In this document: in pieces, positions 44,474-53,665 of the stretch
Position numbering within the stretch: the stretch's first letter is position 1
Layout of the letters: each line of letters starts with the position of its first letter
NCBI GenBank assembly: GCA_019423685.1
Contig: JAHZAY010000007.1
Coordinates: 84,616-148,615 of the forward strand
From: Clostridiales bacterium
GTDB taxonomy: Bacteria > Bacillota > Clostridia > Oscillospirales > Ruminococcaceae
Direction: 5' to 3'
Length of the DNA stretch: 64,000 bases
The notes under the pieces: model-generated
Seen by the model: only the letters and a program-made list of their open reading frames with translations
Databases searched by the model: none
Told to the model about the DNA's origin: nothing
Made by a program: the position numbers and the translations under genes

Positions 44474-44502
44474 TTGTCATCCTGCGAATTTTATGGTATA
44501 AT
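44474..44502 (+). promoter_or_regulatory. Extended -10 promoter of the MYG1-like gene
   Basis: TTGTCA (44474-44479) and TATAAT (44497-44502) are 17 bp apart, and TGG directly precedes the -10 box. Confidence 0.75.
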
Positions 44503-44554
44503 TGCAAAAAGAAACGCATTCTTCATTGGACACGCTAGAAAGGGGATCCATGTT

Positions 44555-45382
44555 ATGATACAGTTACCAGACGTCGCCTACACCCATGCAGGAAAATTTC
44601 ACGCAGACGATGTGTTTTCCGCCGCCCTGCTGCGCATTTTAAAGCCGGATATTCGATTTGTCCGTGTGCTGGCTTTGCCGGAGGGGTTTGACGGGTTTGC
44701 CTTTGACATCGGATGGGGATGCTTTGACCACCATCAAAAGGGAGCTCCGGTGCGGGAGAACGGCATTCCTTACGCTGCTTTCGGACTGTTGTGGAAAGAA
44801 TTTGGGGAGCTGCTGCTGGGCGAAGAAGCTGCAAATTTTGACGAGCACTTTATCCAGCCTCTGGATCTGGAGGACAACACCGGCTGCAACAATCCCTTGG
44901 CCTCTGCCATCGGCGCCTTCAATCCCTGCTGGGACGCACAGGAAAACCCCGACGACAACTTTGAAAAGGCCGTTGAGGTGGCTTTTGCTATCCTTTCCCG
45001 CAAGATCGAGGAGGTAAACGGCATCCGCCGCGCCGGAACCCTCGTGCGTCAGGCTCTGTCCAAGATGCAAAACCGCATCGTCACCCTCGACCGCTACGCG
45101 CCCTGGCGTCAATTTGTAGTCCAGTCGGACGCACAGTTTGTCGTCTATCCCTCTCAGCGCGGCGGATTCAGCGCACAGGGCGTTCCGGTCAGCTTGCAGG
45201 ACAACACCCTGCGCCTGCCCTTCCCGGAAAGCTGGGCCGGACAGTCTGCACAGCAGCTGCAAAGCTTGAGCGGTATTTCCACCCTCCGTTTCTGCCACAA
45301 CAATCGCTTTTTAATCTCTGCGGACACCCGCGAGGACGCAATCCGCGCCTGCCTTCTGACCCAGGAACTGGCAAAAAAATAA
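44555..45382 (+). CDS. MYG1 family protein (DHH-type metal-dependent phosphoesterase)
   Basis: The 275-residue protein has THAGKFHADDVFSAALLRI near the start and FDIGWGCFDHHQKG around residue 50, the metal-binding motifs of the MYG1/UPF0160 branch of DHH proteins. The rest includes the LDLEDNTGCNNPLASAI region and a C-terminal strand set. Eukaryotic MYG1 is a 3'-5' RNA exonuclease; the bacterial members are uncharacterised. AAAGGGG precedes the ATG at 44555. The gene stands alone with its own promoter and terminator. Confidence 0.88.
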   Translation: MIQLPDVAYTHAGKFHADDVFSAALLRILKPDIRFVRVLALPEGFDGFAFDIGWGCFDHHQKGAPVRENGIPYAAFGLLWKEFGELLLGEEAANFDEHFIQPLDLEDNTGCNNPLASAIGAFNPCWDAQENPDDNFEKAVEVAFAILSRKIEEVNGIRRAGTLVRQALSKMQNRIVTLDRYAPWRQFVVQSDAQFVVYPSQRGGFSAQGVPVSLQDNTLRLPFPESWAGQSAQQLQSLSGISTLRFCHNNRFLISADTREDAIRACLLTQELAKK

Positions 45383-45393
45383 AGCCAATGCAC

Positions 45394-45433
45394 AAGAAAG
45401 CGCAAGTCTCTACCGAGGCTTGCGCTTTCTTCT
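45394..45433. terminator. Bidirectional terminator
   Basis: A 13-bp perfect stem (45394-45406 with 45419-45431), with TTCTTT on the right and AAGAA with A-rich sequence on the left, lies between two convergent genes. Confidence 0.88.
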
Positions 45434-45436
45434 TTG

Positions 45437-46018
45437 CTATTTTGTTTTGAGCAGCTCTTCCAGCTGGTCGGCTGCACAGCGCAGTTCTTCTCGGGTGGGT
45501 TGGCGGTCATCCCGCAGCCGCATCCGGGAAAGCAGATCCCGCGCCTGTTTGCTAAAAGAGCGCAGCGATTCGTTTTCCTCCCGCTCGAGCAGTTTGTCTG
45601 CCCTGTCAGACAGCTTTTTGAGCCGCTCCATCTCCATAAAGAGGGCGTGCTCGTTGCTGACCTCTTCGATCAGTTTGCCGAAGGCCCACCCCTCATTGTG
45701 TGGGGTGATCACCATCTTAACCGGCAGCTCGATGCCCTCCCGTATCATCGCATTGAGCAAGCTGTCCAGTCTTTTGCCCACAAAGCCGCCCATTGCCATA
45801 GCCGGTCCCTCCGGTGGCTGGTGCTCTGCAAGGGGTTGTTCCCCCACGGGCTGATACCCTGCCAGCTGCCCTACCGTATAGGAGAGCTGTTCCTCCGCTA
45901 CTATCCGGTAATCAATCTGCATACTTTCCAACAGCGCCGTCAACTTTTCTCCGTTCTTCGCCCTCTCCGGGTGGTAGAGCAGCGCGATCTGCTGTTTTGG
46001 TACAATCTTCGCTTTCAC
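45437..46018 (-). CDS. DUF3783-type protein
   Basis: The 193-residue protein resembles DUF3783: IALLYHPERAKNGEKLTALLESMQIDYRIV near the start and MVITPHNEGWAFGKLIEEVSNEHALFMEMERL around residue 110. A charged helical C terminus of about 60 residues follows. I favour the GTG at 46018, because GGAGG lies 6 bases upstream of it and directly abuts the ATG at 46024. Its function is unknown. It is the gene after the ger operon, with a 58-bp gap. Confidence 0.65.
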   Translation of the reverse strand: MKAKIVPKQQIALLYHPERAKNGEKLTALLESMQIDYRIVAEEQLSYTVGQLAGYQPVGEQPLAEHQPPEGPAMAMGGFVGKRLDSLLNAMIREGIELPVKMVITPHNEGWAFGKLIEEVSNEHALFMEMERLKKLSDRADKLLEREENESLRSFSKQARDLLSRMRLRDDRQPTREELRCAADQLEELLKTK

Positions 46019-46076
46019 AGTCATCCTCCTTCTCTGTCCCTCTATTGTACCACATGATCTGCTCTTTTTCCAGCCT

Positions 46077-47225
46077 CTATCCTTGCTGATAGCTGGCCTC
46101 CAGTCCCGGATGGTCGATGATGCAGCGCACTGCAATCTCTACGCTGCTGTCCTCAATCACCTTGTCAAAATCGCTGCTGTTCTGCTTCCAGTATTCGGGT
46201 TGCTGTTTTCGGATAAACTCGGAGTAGCGGAAAATATCGCTCTTTTGCTCAAAAAAGACCTGGTCGATCACCTGCCGCACCGTCGACTCAATCTGCCTTT
46301 CGACAGCATCCTGCATCTGGTCCAGCTGTTCTACCTGCACTCCTCCGCCTTGATCAGACAGCACCTCCTTGACGCCCGCCTGGGTGCTGATGGAGAGCAC
46401 AATGACCGGTTTGCCCTCCCGCAGCTTTACCTGCACCCGGCTCTTGCTCTCTTCAAGCTCCACCGAAACGCTGCTTTTCTCCCCTTCCCCAAAGGGAACC
46501 GTTACAATCGCCCGGCTGAGTTCATCGGTCGCCCACAGCACCCCGCAGGTCTGCTCGATGGAGAGGGTATCCAGCAACCTGCCGTCTTGAAAGATTGCCA
46601 TTCCTGCGATGCGCAAAAGCTGTTTATCCTGCGCATCGACCACCTCGATCAGCGGCAGATAGGGTTCGGTGTATTCCCCTTGCAGGCGATTGACGATATC
46701 TTTGAGAGTTGGGCGCCCCAGCAACCCATTCTCTCTGCCCTGTTCCACCAGGCTTTTGAGCTGGGTCGGGCTGTTTTCTTCGGAGGATTGCGCCTGGATC
46801 ACCTCGGCGGCCTCTCCGTCTGCCAAAGCCACATACAGTTCGGGGCTGACCTCGTGATTGCTGTTAAAAAAGTTGAGGGTTCTCTCTAACCCCTGTTCCG
46901 CAGCCTCCCTGCCAATGACCAGAAAGCTGCTGTTGCCCAAAAATACCTCGTTGCCGCTATAGTGACTGACTGCATCGATCGCCTCGCTGATGGAACGCCC
47001 TTTGGTCTGCACGACCTGGGTTTGAGAGGAGGCATCTCCTTCCGATTGGGTTTGCGGAGAAAACTGGGACATGGTGAGCACAAAATTTTCTCCGTCCACA
47101 TCTACCCCCACCATCCGAATGATGGTGCGCTCCTTGAGTTCCGCAGAGCGCATACAGCCACATAGAAGGAGGGAAACAGCAAGGCAACAAAGCCAAAATG
47201 CGCCGCACTTAATCCTGCTGTACAT
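46077..47225 (-). CDS. gerC: Spore germination lipoprotein Ger(x)C
   Basis: The C subunit of a Ger nutrient receptor is a lipoprotein of the spore inner membrane. The 382-residue product has a lipobox (LLLCGC, Cys about 23). Further family marks are IIRMVGVDVDGENFVLTMSQF and SVSVELEESKSRVQVKL. GGAGG precedes the ATG at 47225. The gene overlaps the end of the B subunit gene by 17 bp. The nutrient it recognises cannot be told. Confidence 0.93.
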   Translation of the reverse strand: MYSRIKCGAFWLCCLAVSLLLCGCMRSAELKERTIIRMVGVDVDGENFVLTMSQFSPQTQSEGDASSQTQVVQTKGRSISEAIDAVSHYSGNEVFLGNSSFLVIGREAAEQGLERTLNFFNSNHEVSPELYVALADGEAAEVIQAQSSEENSPTQLKSLVEQGRENGLLGRPTLKDIVNRLQGEYTEPYLPLIEVVDAQDKQLLRIAGMAIFQDGRLLDTLSIEQTCGVLWATDELSRAIVTVPFGEGEKSSVSVELEESKSRVQVKLREGKPVIVLSISTQAGVKEVLSDQGGGVQVEQLDQMQDAVERQIESTVRQVIDQVFFEQKSDIFRYSEFIRKQQPEYWKQNSSDFDKVIEDSSVEIAVRCIIDHPGLEASYQQG

Positions 47226-48327
47226 TCTTTTCCTCCCCCTTTTCCTGTATCTTTTTGCGCCAGTTTGCAAGCAGCAACAAGGCGGGCAGCAGCACCACCA
47301 GTCCGCACACCGGCACGCCGCTTGCCAGCAACCGATAGAGTGCCTGGAACAGCTTCATCCTGGTCCCTGCCGCAAGCGCCAAAAGAAAGATGACGGCAAT
47401 ATTGGGCCAAAACAGTTTGCGCCCAAATCGCCTGCCGGTCAGCTCATCTAGCATGTAGTTGGAAAGGATGAGGTACAAAGCAGAACGTGTCAGCGCCGCC
47501 GCTGTCCAAATCGCCACCAATACAAAGTCGAAGCGGTAAAAGATGCTGGAACCGGACAGCATAAACAGTGTGTAAATGGGGAAATTGCGCGTTTGGCCAT
47601 AGCTGCCGAGCACCGTGATGGAGACAAAACCCACCACCAACAGGATGATGGCGATCAGAAGATGATAGCGCAGAAAAGCCCCGCGGACACGCTGGCTGTT
47701 GAGCTTGGATAAAAGCAGTGAGAAGGCGATGAGTTCCAGATTTTGGGTAAAGTAGAGAAAGGAAGCGCGCAGCACCGGCCCCCACCCGTCATAAAAAGGC
47801 GTAATGAGGTTGAGCGTATCCACAAACCGCCACAGGCCAAAGCCGATGAGCACCGATGCCACAATGCCCGTCACCAGCAGGATGCCCGAGGCGCGGGTCA
47901 CAGCCTCCAATCCCAAATAGGCCATATACAGAGCGGCAAGGCAGAAGATGACGCTCACCCAAAACACACTTGCCCTTGGATAGACCGCGCTGCTCAAAAA
48001 GACCGAGAACTGCGCCGCCGTCTCGGCGGATAAGAGCAGGCAGCACAGATAAAACAAAGCCGCCACCGCCTTCCCAGCTATCGGGGAAAGCTGCCGTGCA
48101 ATTTCGTACAGGTCCATTCCCGGATAGCGGCGGGTGAGGCAGTCGAGCGGCAACAGCAGCAGCAAGCTGAGCAATCCGCCCAGCACGATGCCCACCAGCG
48201 CCGGCGTCCCCACCACCGCATTGTGGGTGTTGGGGACATAGATGAGCAGAATGAAGAGCCGCGAAAAGATTAACAGCGCCGCCAGCTGCCCGGCACTGAT
48301 CTTGCGTTCACGCAGTTGCAGGGTCAT
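47209..48327 (-). CDS. gerB: Spore germination permease-like protein GerB
   Basis: The 372-residue protein has ten hydrophobic segments and belongs to the GerAB/endospore amino-acid-permease family. It begins RKISAGQLAALLIFSRLFILLIYVP, and ESLL-type turns and VPLLLP-like ends follow. Its ATG overlaps the gerA stop (ATGA). GerAB is thought to bind the germinant. Confidence 0.93.
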   Translation of the reverse strand: MTLQLRERKISAGQLAALLIFSRLFILLIYVPNTHNAVVGTPALVGIVLGGLLSLLLLLPLDCLTRRYPGMDLYEIARQLSPIAGKAVAALFYLCCLLLSAETAAQFSVFLSSAVYPRASVFWVSVIFCLAALYMAYLGLEAVTRASGILLVTGIVASVLIGFGLWRFVDTLNLITPFYDGWGPVLRASFLYFTQNLELIAFSLLLSKLNSQRVRGAFLRYHLLIAIILLVVGFVSITVLGSYGQTRNFPIYTLFMLSGSSIFYRFDFVLVAIWTAAALTRSALYLILSNYMLDELTGRRFGRKLFWPNIAVIFLLALAAGTRMKLFQALYRLLASGVPVCGLVVLLPALLLLANWRKKIQEKGEEKNVQQD

Positions 48328-49877
48328 TCTCTCTCCTCCTTTTTGAGCCGGCTGCCGGGCAGATTTTGCACCTTCAGCCGAAATTGTCCCAATCTCTTCC
48401 ACCCGCTGCGCCAGAAATTGTCCCGTTGATCGGACATCGAGAAGGGGCTGGTCGGGGCCATCACCGGTACACCAAAGGATTCCAGCGCACAGAGGTTGAC
48501 CAGCAGCAGCACAAAGCCGACCGAAATCCCAAACATTCCCCAGGTGCCGCCAACCACGATAAAGACAAACTTCAACACCGCTGTCGGCTCGTACAGCGAT
48601 GGAACGACAAAGGAACTCAACGCCGTCAAAGCAACCACCATCACCATCGACGAGCCGATGATTCCGGCAGTGACAGCGGCATCTCCGATGACCAGCGCGC
48701 CGATGATGCTCACCGCATGTCCCACCGGACGCGGCAACCGCAGCCCGGCTTCCCGCATGATCTCATAGATCAGGTGGATGACCAGGGCCTCGGTCATCAT
48801 GGAAAACGGCGTTTTCTGCTCGGTTGCCGCGATGTTGTAAAGCAGAGTGTCCGGCAGCATTTCGGGGCTAAAGACGGTGATTGCCACATACAGTCCCGGC
48901 AAAAAAATGGAGATAAAAAACGCCAGATATTTGAGCAGGCGGATAAACGAACCGTAATAGGAGCGGTAGGTGTAGTCGTCCATGCTCTGAAAATTTTCCG
49001 AAAAAAGATAGGGCACCACAAGGGCAAACGGCGTTCCGTCGATCAGCACGCAGACCCTTCCCTCGCCAATTTTTGCGCAAACGGTATCCGGCCGCTCGGT
49101 TGTGCCCACACTGGAAAAAGGAGAGCGCGGCTTTCCCTCCAGATACGGCCGCAGATACCCCTGGCTGAGAATTACCCCCGTCTCCACCTTTTCCAGGGCC
49201 TGCCGCACCGACTTGACCAACTGTGGATCGGCCACATCGGTCAGATAGACAAGGCAGACATCCGTTCTGCTTTTTTGTCCGACGCTAAACATCTCAAACT
49301 TTAAGCTTGGCGACCGAATCCTGCGGCGAATCATCGTCTGATTGATGCGGATCGGCTCGACGAATCCTTCCCGCGAACCGCTGATATTCATCTCACTGCT
49401 CGGCTCTGAGACGGATCGAAAGCTGTACCCCTGCATCCCGCAGGCGATCCCCCGATCCACACCATCGATCAGCAGGACAACAAAGCCCGCCATCAAGAAG
49501 GAGAAAAGCTCATCAAAGGTAAAAAATTCTTTCTGATCTCCAGACAACACCGTCTTTTGGCTCATCCAGGCCGCCAGCTTTTCCCCGTCGGCCTCGGCAA
49601 GCTCCAGCGCACTCAATGGGCGCACCAGGATCTGGGTAAAGAGGGAGAGGTTAATCATCCCTTCGCACATCAGAATTGCGACCTTCACCCCACTCACCTG
49701 GATCTGCCGTTCCAACAGATCGGTCGAGTTTTGCGCAAAGGCCCGCACCTTGACCATATTTTCCATCAGGTCTTTCCCCAGCTGTTCCTTTGCCCAGGCG
49801 CGCGAACCCACACCCTGGGGGGAGCTGGAACTGGAAAGTCCACCCTCCTGCCTCATCTTTTGCCAAAACTGGTTCAT
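48324..49877 (-). CDS. gerA: Spore germination protein GerA
   Basis: The 517-residue A subunit has a soluble N-terminal part (to about residue 300) with DLLERQIQVSGVKVAILMCEGMINL and a membrane part containing about five segments. The family hallmark SIIGALVIGDAAVTAGIIGSSMVMVVALTALSSFVVPS is around residue 395. GerAA subunits form an ion channel opened by the germinant. GGGAGGTG precedes the ATG. A forespore-type promoter lies upstream, and gerA-gerB-gerC overlap, so they form one operon. Confidence 0.96.
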   Translation of the reverse strand: MNQFWQKMRQEGGLSSSSSPQGVGSRAWAKEQLGKDLMENMVKVRAFAQNSTDLLERQIQVSGVKVAILMCEGMINLSLFTQILVRPLSALELAEADGEKLAAWMSQKTVLSGDQKEFFTFDELFSFLMAGFVVLLIDGVDRGIACGMQGYSFRSVSEPSSEMNISGSREGFVEPIRINQTMIRRRIRSPSLKFEMFSVGQKSRTDVCLVYLTDVADPQLVKSVRQALEKVETGVILSQGYLRPYLEGKPRSPFSSVGTTERPDTVCAKIGEGRVCVLIDGTPFALVVPYLFSENFQSMDDYTYRSYYGSFIRLLKYLAFFISIFLPGLYVAITVFSPEMLPDTLLYNIAATEQKTPFSMMTEALVIHLIYEIMREAGLRLPRPVGHAVSIIGALVIGDAAVTAGIIGSSMVMVVALTALSSFVVPSLYEPTAVLKFVFIVVGGTWGMFGISVGFVLLLVNLCALESFGVPVMAPTSPFSMSDQRDNFWRSGWKRLGQFRLKVQNLPGSRLKKEERE

Positions 49878-49907
49878 CGCTGCACCTCCCTTTTACATTT
49901 ACCCCCA

Positions 49908-49937
49908 TAGTATCCGCATAAAGCCGCCCATTTATTC
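49908..49937 (-). promoter_or_regulatory. Candidate sigma-F/sigma-G promoter of gerABC
   Basis: On the minus strand GAATA (49933-49937) and GATACTA (49908-49914) are 18 bp apart, close to the forespore consensus GNATR-N17/18-CATNNTA. It shares its DNA with the divergent promoter of the DUF421 operon. Confidence 0.6.
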
Positions 49938-49944
49938 CATACTA
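49916..49944 (+). promoter_or_regulatory. Candidate sigma-G promoter of the DUF421-DUF4363 operon
   Basis: GCATA (49916-49920) and CATACTA (49938-49944) are 17 bp apart, a full match to the forespore consensus. It interleaves with the minus-strand gerABC promoter. Confidence 0.7.
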
Positions 49945-49974
49945 GGAGGGAACAAAACAACAAGGAGGTACACC

Positions 49975-50667
49975 ATGCTCATCTCTTTTCTGCGAAGCTT
50001 AATTTTGTACATTGTGGTTGTGTTTGGCATGCGGCTGATGGGCAAGCGGCAGCTGGGCCAGTTGCAGCCGTCTGAGCTTGTCATCACCATCCTGATCTCC
50101 AACATCGCCACACTACCAATCGAAAACAGCGATGTCCCGCTGATTCTGGGCCTTGTCCCCATCCTGACACTGATGTGTTTTGAGGTCATTCTCTCGGTGT
50201 GCACCCTCAAAAGTGCGTGGCTGCGCAAATTGGTTTGGGGCAGCAGCCGGGTGCTAATCCAAAATGGGCGCATCAATCAAAAGGAGCTGGCCGATCTGCG
50301 CTATTCGGTAGATGACCTGATGGAGCAGCTGCGTCTAAATGGGATTTTCGATTTGCGGGAGGTGGAATTTGTGATGGCCGAGACAAACGGGCAGCTTTCC
50401 ATCACTAAAAAAGCGCCCTATGAACCGCTCACTGCCAAAACAGCCGGCATCTCGACAGAAAACGCCCCTCCCCCTGTACTGGTGATAGAGGACCGTAAGA
50501 TTGTACCGGAAGGGCTTCGGCTGTGCGGGATGCAGGAAAAGGAGCTGCTCGGACTGCTAAAAAAAGAGGGTCACAGGCTGGAAGACGTCTTCCTGATGAC
50601 CTGCAACCCTCAAAGGGACTATTATATTGTGCCAATCGACCTAAAAGAAAGGAGCAAAAAGAGGTGA
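49975..50667 (+). CDS. DUF421 membrane protein (YetF family)
   Basis: The 230-residue protein has three membrane segments in residues 1-90 (with GKRQLGQLQPSELVITILISN) and a soluble YetF domain. The latter includes RVLIQNGRINQKELADLRYSVDDLMEQLRLNGIFDLREVEFVMAE. AGGAGGT precedes the ATG. In spore-formers YetF-type proteins occur in the forespore and have been linked to the spore inner membrane. The next gene overlaps its stop (GTGA). Confidence 0.92.
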   Translation: MLISFLRSLILYIVVVFGMRLMGKRQLGQLQPSELVITILISNIATLPIENSDVPLILGLVPILTLMCFEVILSVCTLKSAWLRKLVWGSSRVLIQNGRINQKELADLRYSVDDLMEQLRLNGIFDLREVEFVMAETNGQLSITKKAPYEPLTAKTAGISTENAPPPVLVIEDRKIVPEGLRLCGMQEKELLGLLKKEGHRLEDVFLMTCNPQRDYYIVPIDLKERSKKR

Positions 50668-51044
50668 AACGACTGATTGCTGCGACGGCTTTTTTGCTGG
50701 TGATCCTTTGCACCTCCATCTTTGGCATTTTCCAGTGTGCTGCCGTCCACAACTATTCGCAAGAGGCCCTTTCCCAGATTGCCGCCTATGCAAAGGCCGG
50801 CCGCCTGGAAGAGGCAGCCGGTCTAGCTGGACAATTTTTTGACTTTTGGAACCGTGCACAGGACTCTATGGTGTGGTATCTGCGGCATGAGCCGTTGGAA
50901 AAGATCACCAGCATATCTTCCCGACTGCAAACGCTCGCCCTGTTAGAGGAACGCTCGATCCTGTTGACCGAGATCAGCGAGTTGCAGGTGCACCTGGACG
51001 AATTGTATCGCGGCGAACTGCCGATTTGGCAAAATCTGGTTTAA
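50664..51044 (+). CDS. DUF4363 membrane protein
   Basis: The 126-residue product has one N-terminal membrane segment (about residues 5-27) and a helical outer part with FFDFWNRAQDSMVWYLRHEPLEKI, as in DUF4363. Such proteins commonly lie after DUF421 genes in clostridia. The GTG start overlaps the previous stop and has AAGGAG 9 bases upstream. Confidence 0.85.
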   Translation: MKRLIAATAFLLVILCTSIFGIFQCAAVHNYSQEALSQIAAYAKAGRLEEAAGLAGQFFDFWNRAQDSMVWYLRHEPLEKITSISSRLQTLALLEERSILLTEISELQVHLDELYRGELPIWQNLV

Positions 51045-51054
51045 ATCACTCTTC

Positions 51055-51537
51055 TTAAGATTCCTTTTGGGAGTCCTCCCGTTCCTTTTCTTCAAGGATG
51101 GAGCGAAGCTCATCCATAAAGGAATTGATATCCTGAAATTCCCGGTAAACCGAGGCAAAGCGAACATACGCTACCTGGTCCAGCCGTCGCAACTCTTCCA
51201 TCGCCAACTCCCCGATCCGGCGGGAATTGACCTCGCCTTCCAGCGAGTTTTTGAGCTTCTGCTCGATCTCATCGACGATCTGATCGAGGCTTTTGAGCGA
51301 AACCGGACGTTTTTCACAGGCCCGCAACAGGCCATTGAGCAGCTTTTCACGGTTAAACGGTTCGATGGTGTGGTCTTTCTTGACGACCATCAAGGGCGTT
51401 GTCTCCACGATCTCATAGGTTGTAAAGCGCTTGCCGCAGCGCAAACATTCTCGACGGCGACGAATCTTTTCGCCCTCATCCGTCGGCCTAGAATCAATTA
51501 CTTTGCTTTCTGTGTATTGGCAATATGGGCATTTCAT
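51055..51537 (-). CDS. nrdR: Transcriptional repressor NrdR
   Basis: NrdR represses ribonucleotide reductase genes through nucleotide sensing. The 160-residue product begins MKCPYCQYTESKVIDSRPTDEGEKIRRRRECLRCGKRFTTYE, the zinc ribbon, and has an ATP-cone domain at about residues 49-139. AAAGGAAT precedes the ATG at 51537; the longer open frame upstream is not used. No nrd gene is in the window. Confidence 0.97.
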   Translation of the reverse strand: MKCPYCQYTESKVIDSRPTDEGEKIRRRRECLRCGKRFTTYEIVETTPLMVVKKDHTIEPFNREKLLNGLLRACEKRPVSLKSLDQIVDEIEQKLKNSLEGEVNSRRIGELAMEELRRLDQVAYVRFASVYREFQDINSFMDELRSILEEKEREDSQKES

Positions 51538-51681
51538 TCTTTGGATTCCTTTCCTTTGGTCCCTCTTCTTTTCTAATATTGACAAAACAGGATTTTTTTC
51601 TCTCTGTATTATAACATTTTTTCCCTGTTTATACAATCTTTTTTCCAGCAACCTATAAAAGGCATCCATCCTGCAACCGGC

Positions 51682-51927
51682 CTATTCTTGCCCCAGAAAA
51701 TCCTCCACCACGTCGTGCAAATGGCACAGGGACAGCCCGCCCCTCATGCACCGCTGCACCAGCTCCTCCAGTCGTGCCTTATCCAGGGTGATGTCCGAGA
51801 TCTGGCAGAGTTTGCGACCTTTCCTGTAGGCGGCGATCCCATATGTATTTACCGCAATGACCTCACCGTCTGCCGCAAACGAAACCTTATCACACACCAC
51901 CCGATACTCAATCTCCTTCGTTTGCAC
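51682..51927 (-). CDS. DUF6514-like small protein
   Basis: The 81-residue product has a beta-strand pattern (EIEYRVVCDKVSFAADGEVIAVNTYGIAAYR) and a C-terminal helical part (DKARLEELVQRCMRGGLSLCHLHDVVEDFL). It resembles the clostridial DUF6514 family. The GTG at 51927 follows AGAGGTG by 6 bases; longer starts up to 51987 are possible. An extended -10 box (TGC-TATAAT, 52020-52025 on the minus strand) lies upstream. Function unknown. Confidence 0.6.
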   Translation of the reverse strand: MQTKEIEYRVVCDKVSFAADGEVIAVNTYGIAAYRKGRKLCQISDITLDKARLEELVQRCMRGGLSLCHLHDVVEDFLGQE

Positions 51928-52153
51928 CACATTCACCTCTTGAAAATATGCGCATAAGGGAAGATACTGCTCATCAGCGCCCACCACAGCGCCAAAAAAG
52001 CGTCGTCTACCCTTAGAAAATTATAGCATTCGTCTTTCTGGAAGGCTTTTGACAAAATAGATAATTCGCAACGGTGCGTTTCGAAGGTTTGAGCATTATT
52101 GTTGCTTTTTCGTCTGAAAAATAGTTATATTGCCATAAGAATGTCGAAAAATG

Positions 52154-52975
52154 TCATAAAATGTCGGCAAAGATCCTTTCGGTCGTCCTCTTGAGCAGCT
52201 GATATCCCTCCAGGACCTCCCCTTCTTCCCGGTAACTCTCGCGGTATAATTCCTGCAAAATAGCCCCCGAAAAGCCGACCTTTTTGAGAGCGAATAAGAA
52301 TTCCTCCAGCTTCATCTCGCCCCTTCCCACCGGCAGGCAGTCCTGTTGGGAATTGGAATCGCTGATGTGTACATGGACAATGCTGTTTCCAAGCGCTTCC
52401 ACATATTCTAGCGGGCTGTGTCCTGCGCGCAGCGACTGTTTGACGTCGAGCACAAAGTGCAGATCGGGGTAATATTCCCGCAGCTGCACAAAGTAGTTCG
52501 GGTCCTTTCCCCGGCAGCGCACCACATTCTCATAGGCGATAAACAGGCCATATTCCTCCCGGGCAATGGAATCGAGCCTTCGCAGGTGGTCGGCACTTTT
52601 GCGCACAGGATATTCGCTGAAAGCAGAATCGCCGTGAAAGACAAGCAGGCGCGCCCCCAGCTTCTGAGCTGCGCGCAGATAATGCCGGTAAAGCAGGATG
52701 CCGTCCTCAAGGCGACCGGGATAATCGGAAAAAAAGTAAAAGGATTCGCTGTTGGAGGTAAAGGGGTGAACAGAGAGGATCTTGGTTCCCGCCAACTTGC
52801 AGCAGCGGTCCAGCCCATCGACATAATCCGGCGCAAGCTCCCGAGCCGTATTAAAAAACACCTCGGTATAGGGAATCTGCCATGCGGCAATCTTTTGAAC
52901 CGACAAGGCCGTCTCCAGCGGAAAAAAGCAGGCGCTCGACACCCCTGCAAAGATCTTTTCCTCCACCTTGTTCAC
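52154..52975 (-). CDS. Sugar phosphate isomerase/epimerase-like TIM-barrel protein
   Basis: The 273-residue protein is an AP_endonuc_2/xylose-isomerase-like barrel. Metal-binding strands are visible as LLVFHGDSAFS, LFIAYENVV, LHFVLDVKQSLRAG and IVHVHISDSN. The substrate cannot be identified. It starts at a GTG (52975) with GGGGAAA upstream and lies 21 bp after the HAD phosphatase gene, so a small sugar- or polyol-phosphate role is plausible. Confidence 0.85.
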   Translation of the reverse strand: MNKVEEKIFAGVSSACFFPLETALSVQKIAAWQIPYTEVFFNTARELAPDYVDGLDRCCKLAGTKILSVHPFTSNSESFYFFSDYPGRLEDGILLYRHYLRAAQKLGARLLVFHGDSAFSEYPVRKSADHLRRLDSIAREEYGLFIAYENVVRCRGKDPNYFVQLREYYPDLHFVLDVKQSLRAGHSPLEYVEALGNSIVHVHISDSNSQQDCLPVGRGEMKLEEFLFALKKVGFSGAILQELYRESYREEGEVLEGYQLLKRTTERIFADIL

Positions 52976-52996
52976 CGCGTTTCCCCCTTTCCAAAT

Positions 52997-53665
52997 TTAG
53001 CGGTTCATCACTTTGCGCACCAATTCCGGCAGCTGACTTGGTTTTTGCAAGATATAGTCGGCGTCATGCTCCTCAAGCTCCTGGCGGTCACGGAAGCCCC
53101 ACTCCACACCGATGGTTGGAATGCCTGCATTTTTGCCGGTATCCATGTCGACGCAGGAATCTCCGCAGTAAAGACACTCTTCCGGGCGCACACCCAGCCG
53201 TTCAAGAGCCATAAACAGCCCTGTCGGATCGGGCTTTACCGGGATGCCTGGACGGTTGCCGGCGATCAGATCAAAGCGGTCTCCAAAGAGGGCGGTGCAA
53301 ACCTTGCCTGCAAATTCGTCCGGCTTATTGGAAAAGACGGCAACTTTCAGTCCCATCTCCTTTAACGCATCCAGTGCCTGTGGCATTCCCTCATAGGGTT
53401 TTGTGTGTTTGAGATAATCTTGATTGTAGTATGCTTTAAAGGCGGCCTTTACCTGATCGGCCAGCTCTTTATTGTATTTTTCCTCTCCGATTGCGCGGCG
53501 CATCTGGGTATCCACTCCATTGCCGACAATCTTGCGGTACTCCTGCACAGTGTGACCCGGCAAGCCAAAATCGGCGAGCGCGCGGTTGGTGCACTCTGCA
53601 AGGTCTTCCAATGTGTTGCACACCGTTCCATCCAAATCAAAGATAATTGCCTTTAACTGAGACAT
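52997..53665 (-). CDS. HAD-superfamily phosphatase (phosphoglycolate phosphatase-like)
   Basis: The 222-residue protein has the HAD motifs FDLDGTVCNT (residues 9-18), VFSNKPDEFAG, KPDPTGLFMALE and GDSCVDMDTGKNAG, with an alpha-helical cap. This is the Gph/PGP subgroup; the physiological substrate is not certain. It is divergent from rarA, with a 195-bp gap holding both upstream regions. Confidence 0.9.
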   Translation of the reverse strand: MSQLKAIIFDLDGTVCNTLEDLAECTNRALADFGLPGHTVQEYRKIVGNGVDTQMRRAIGEEKYNKELADQVKAAFKAYYNQDYLKHTKPYEGMPQALDALKEMGLKVAVFSNKPDEFAGKVCTALFGDRFDLIAGNRPGIPVKPDPTGLFMALERLGVRPEECLYCGDSCVDMDTGKNAGIPTIGVEWGFRDRQELEEHDADYILQKPSQLPELVRKVMNR

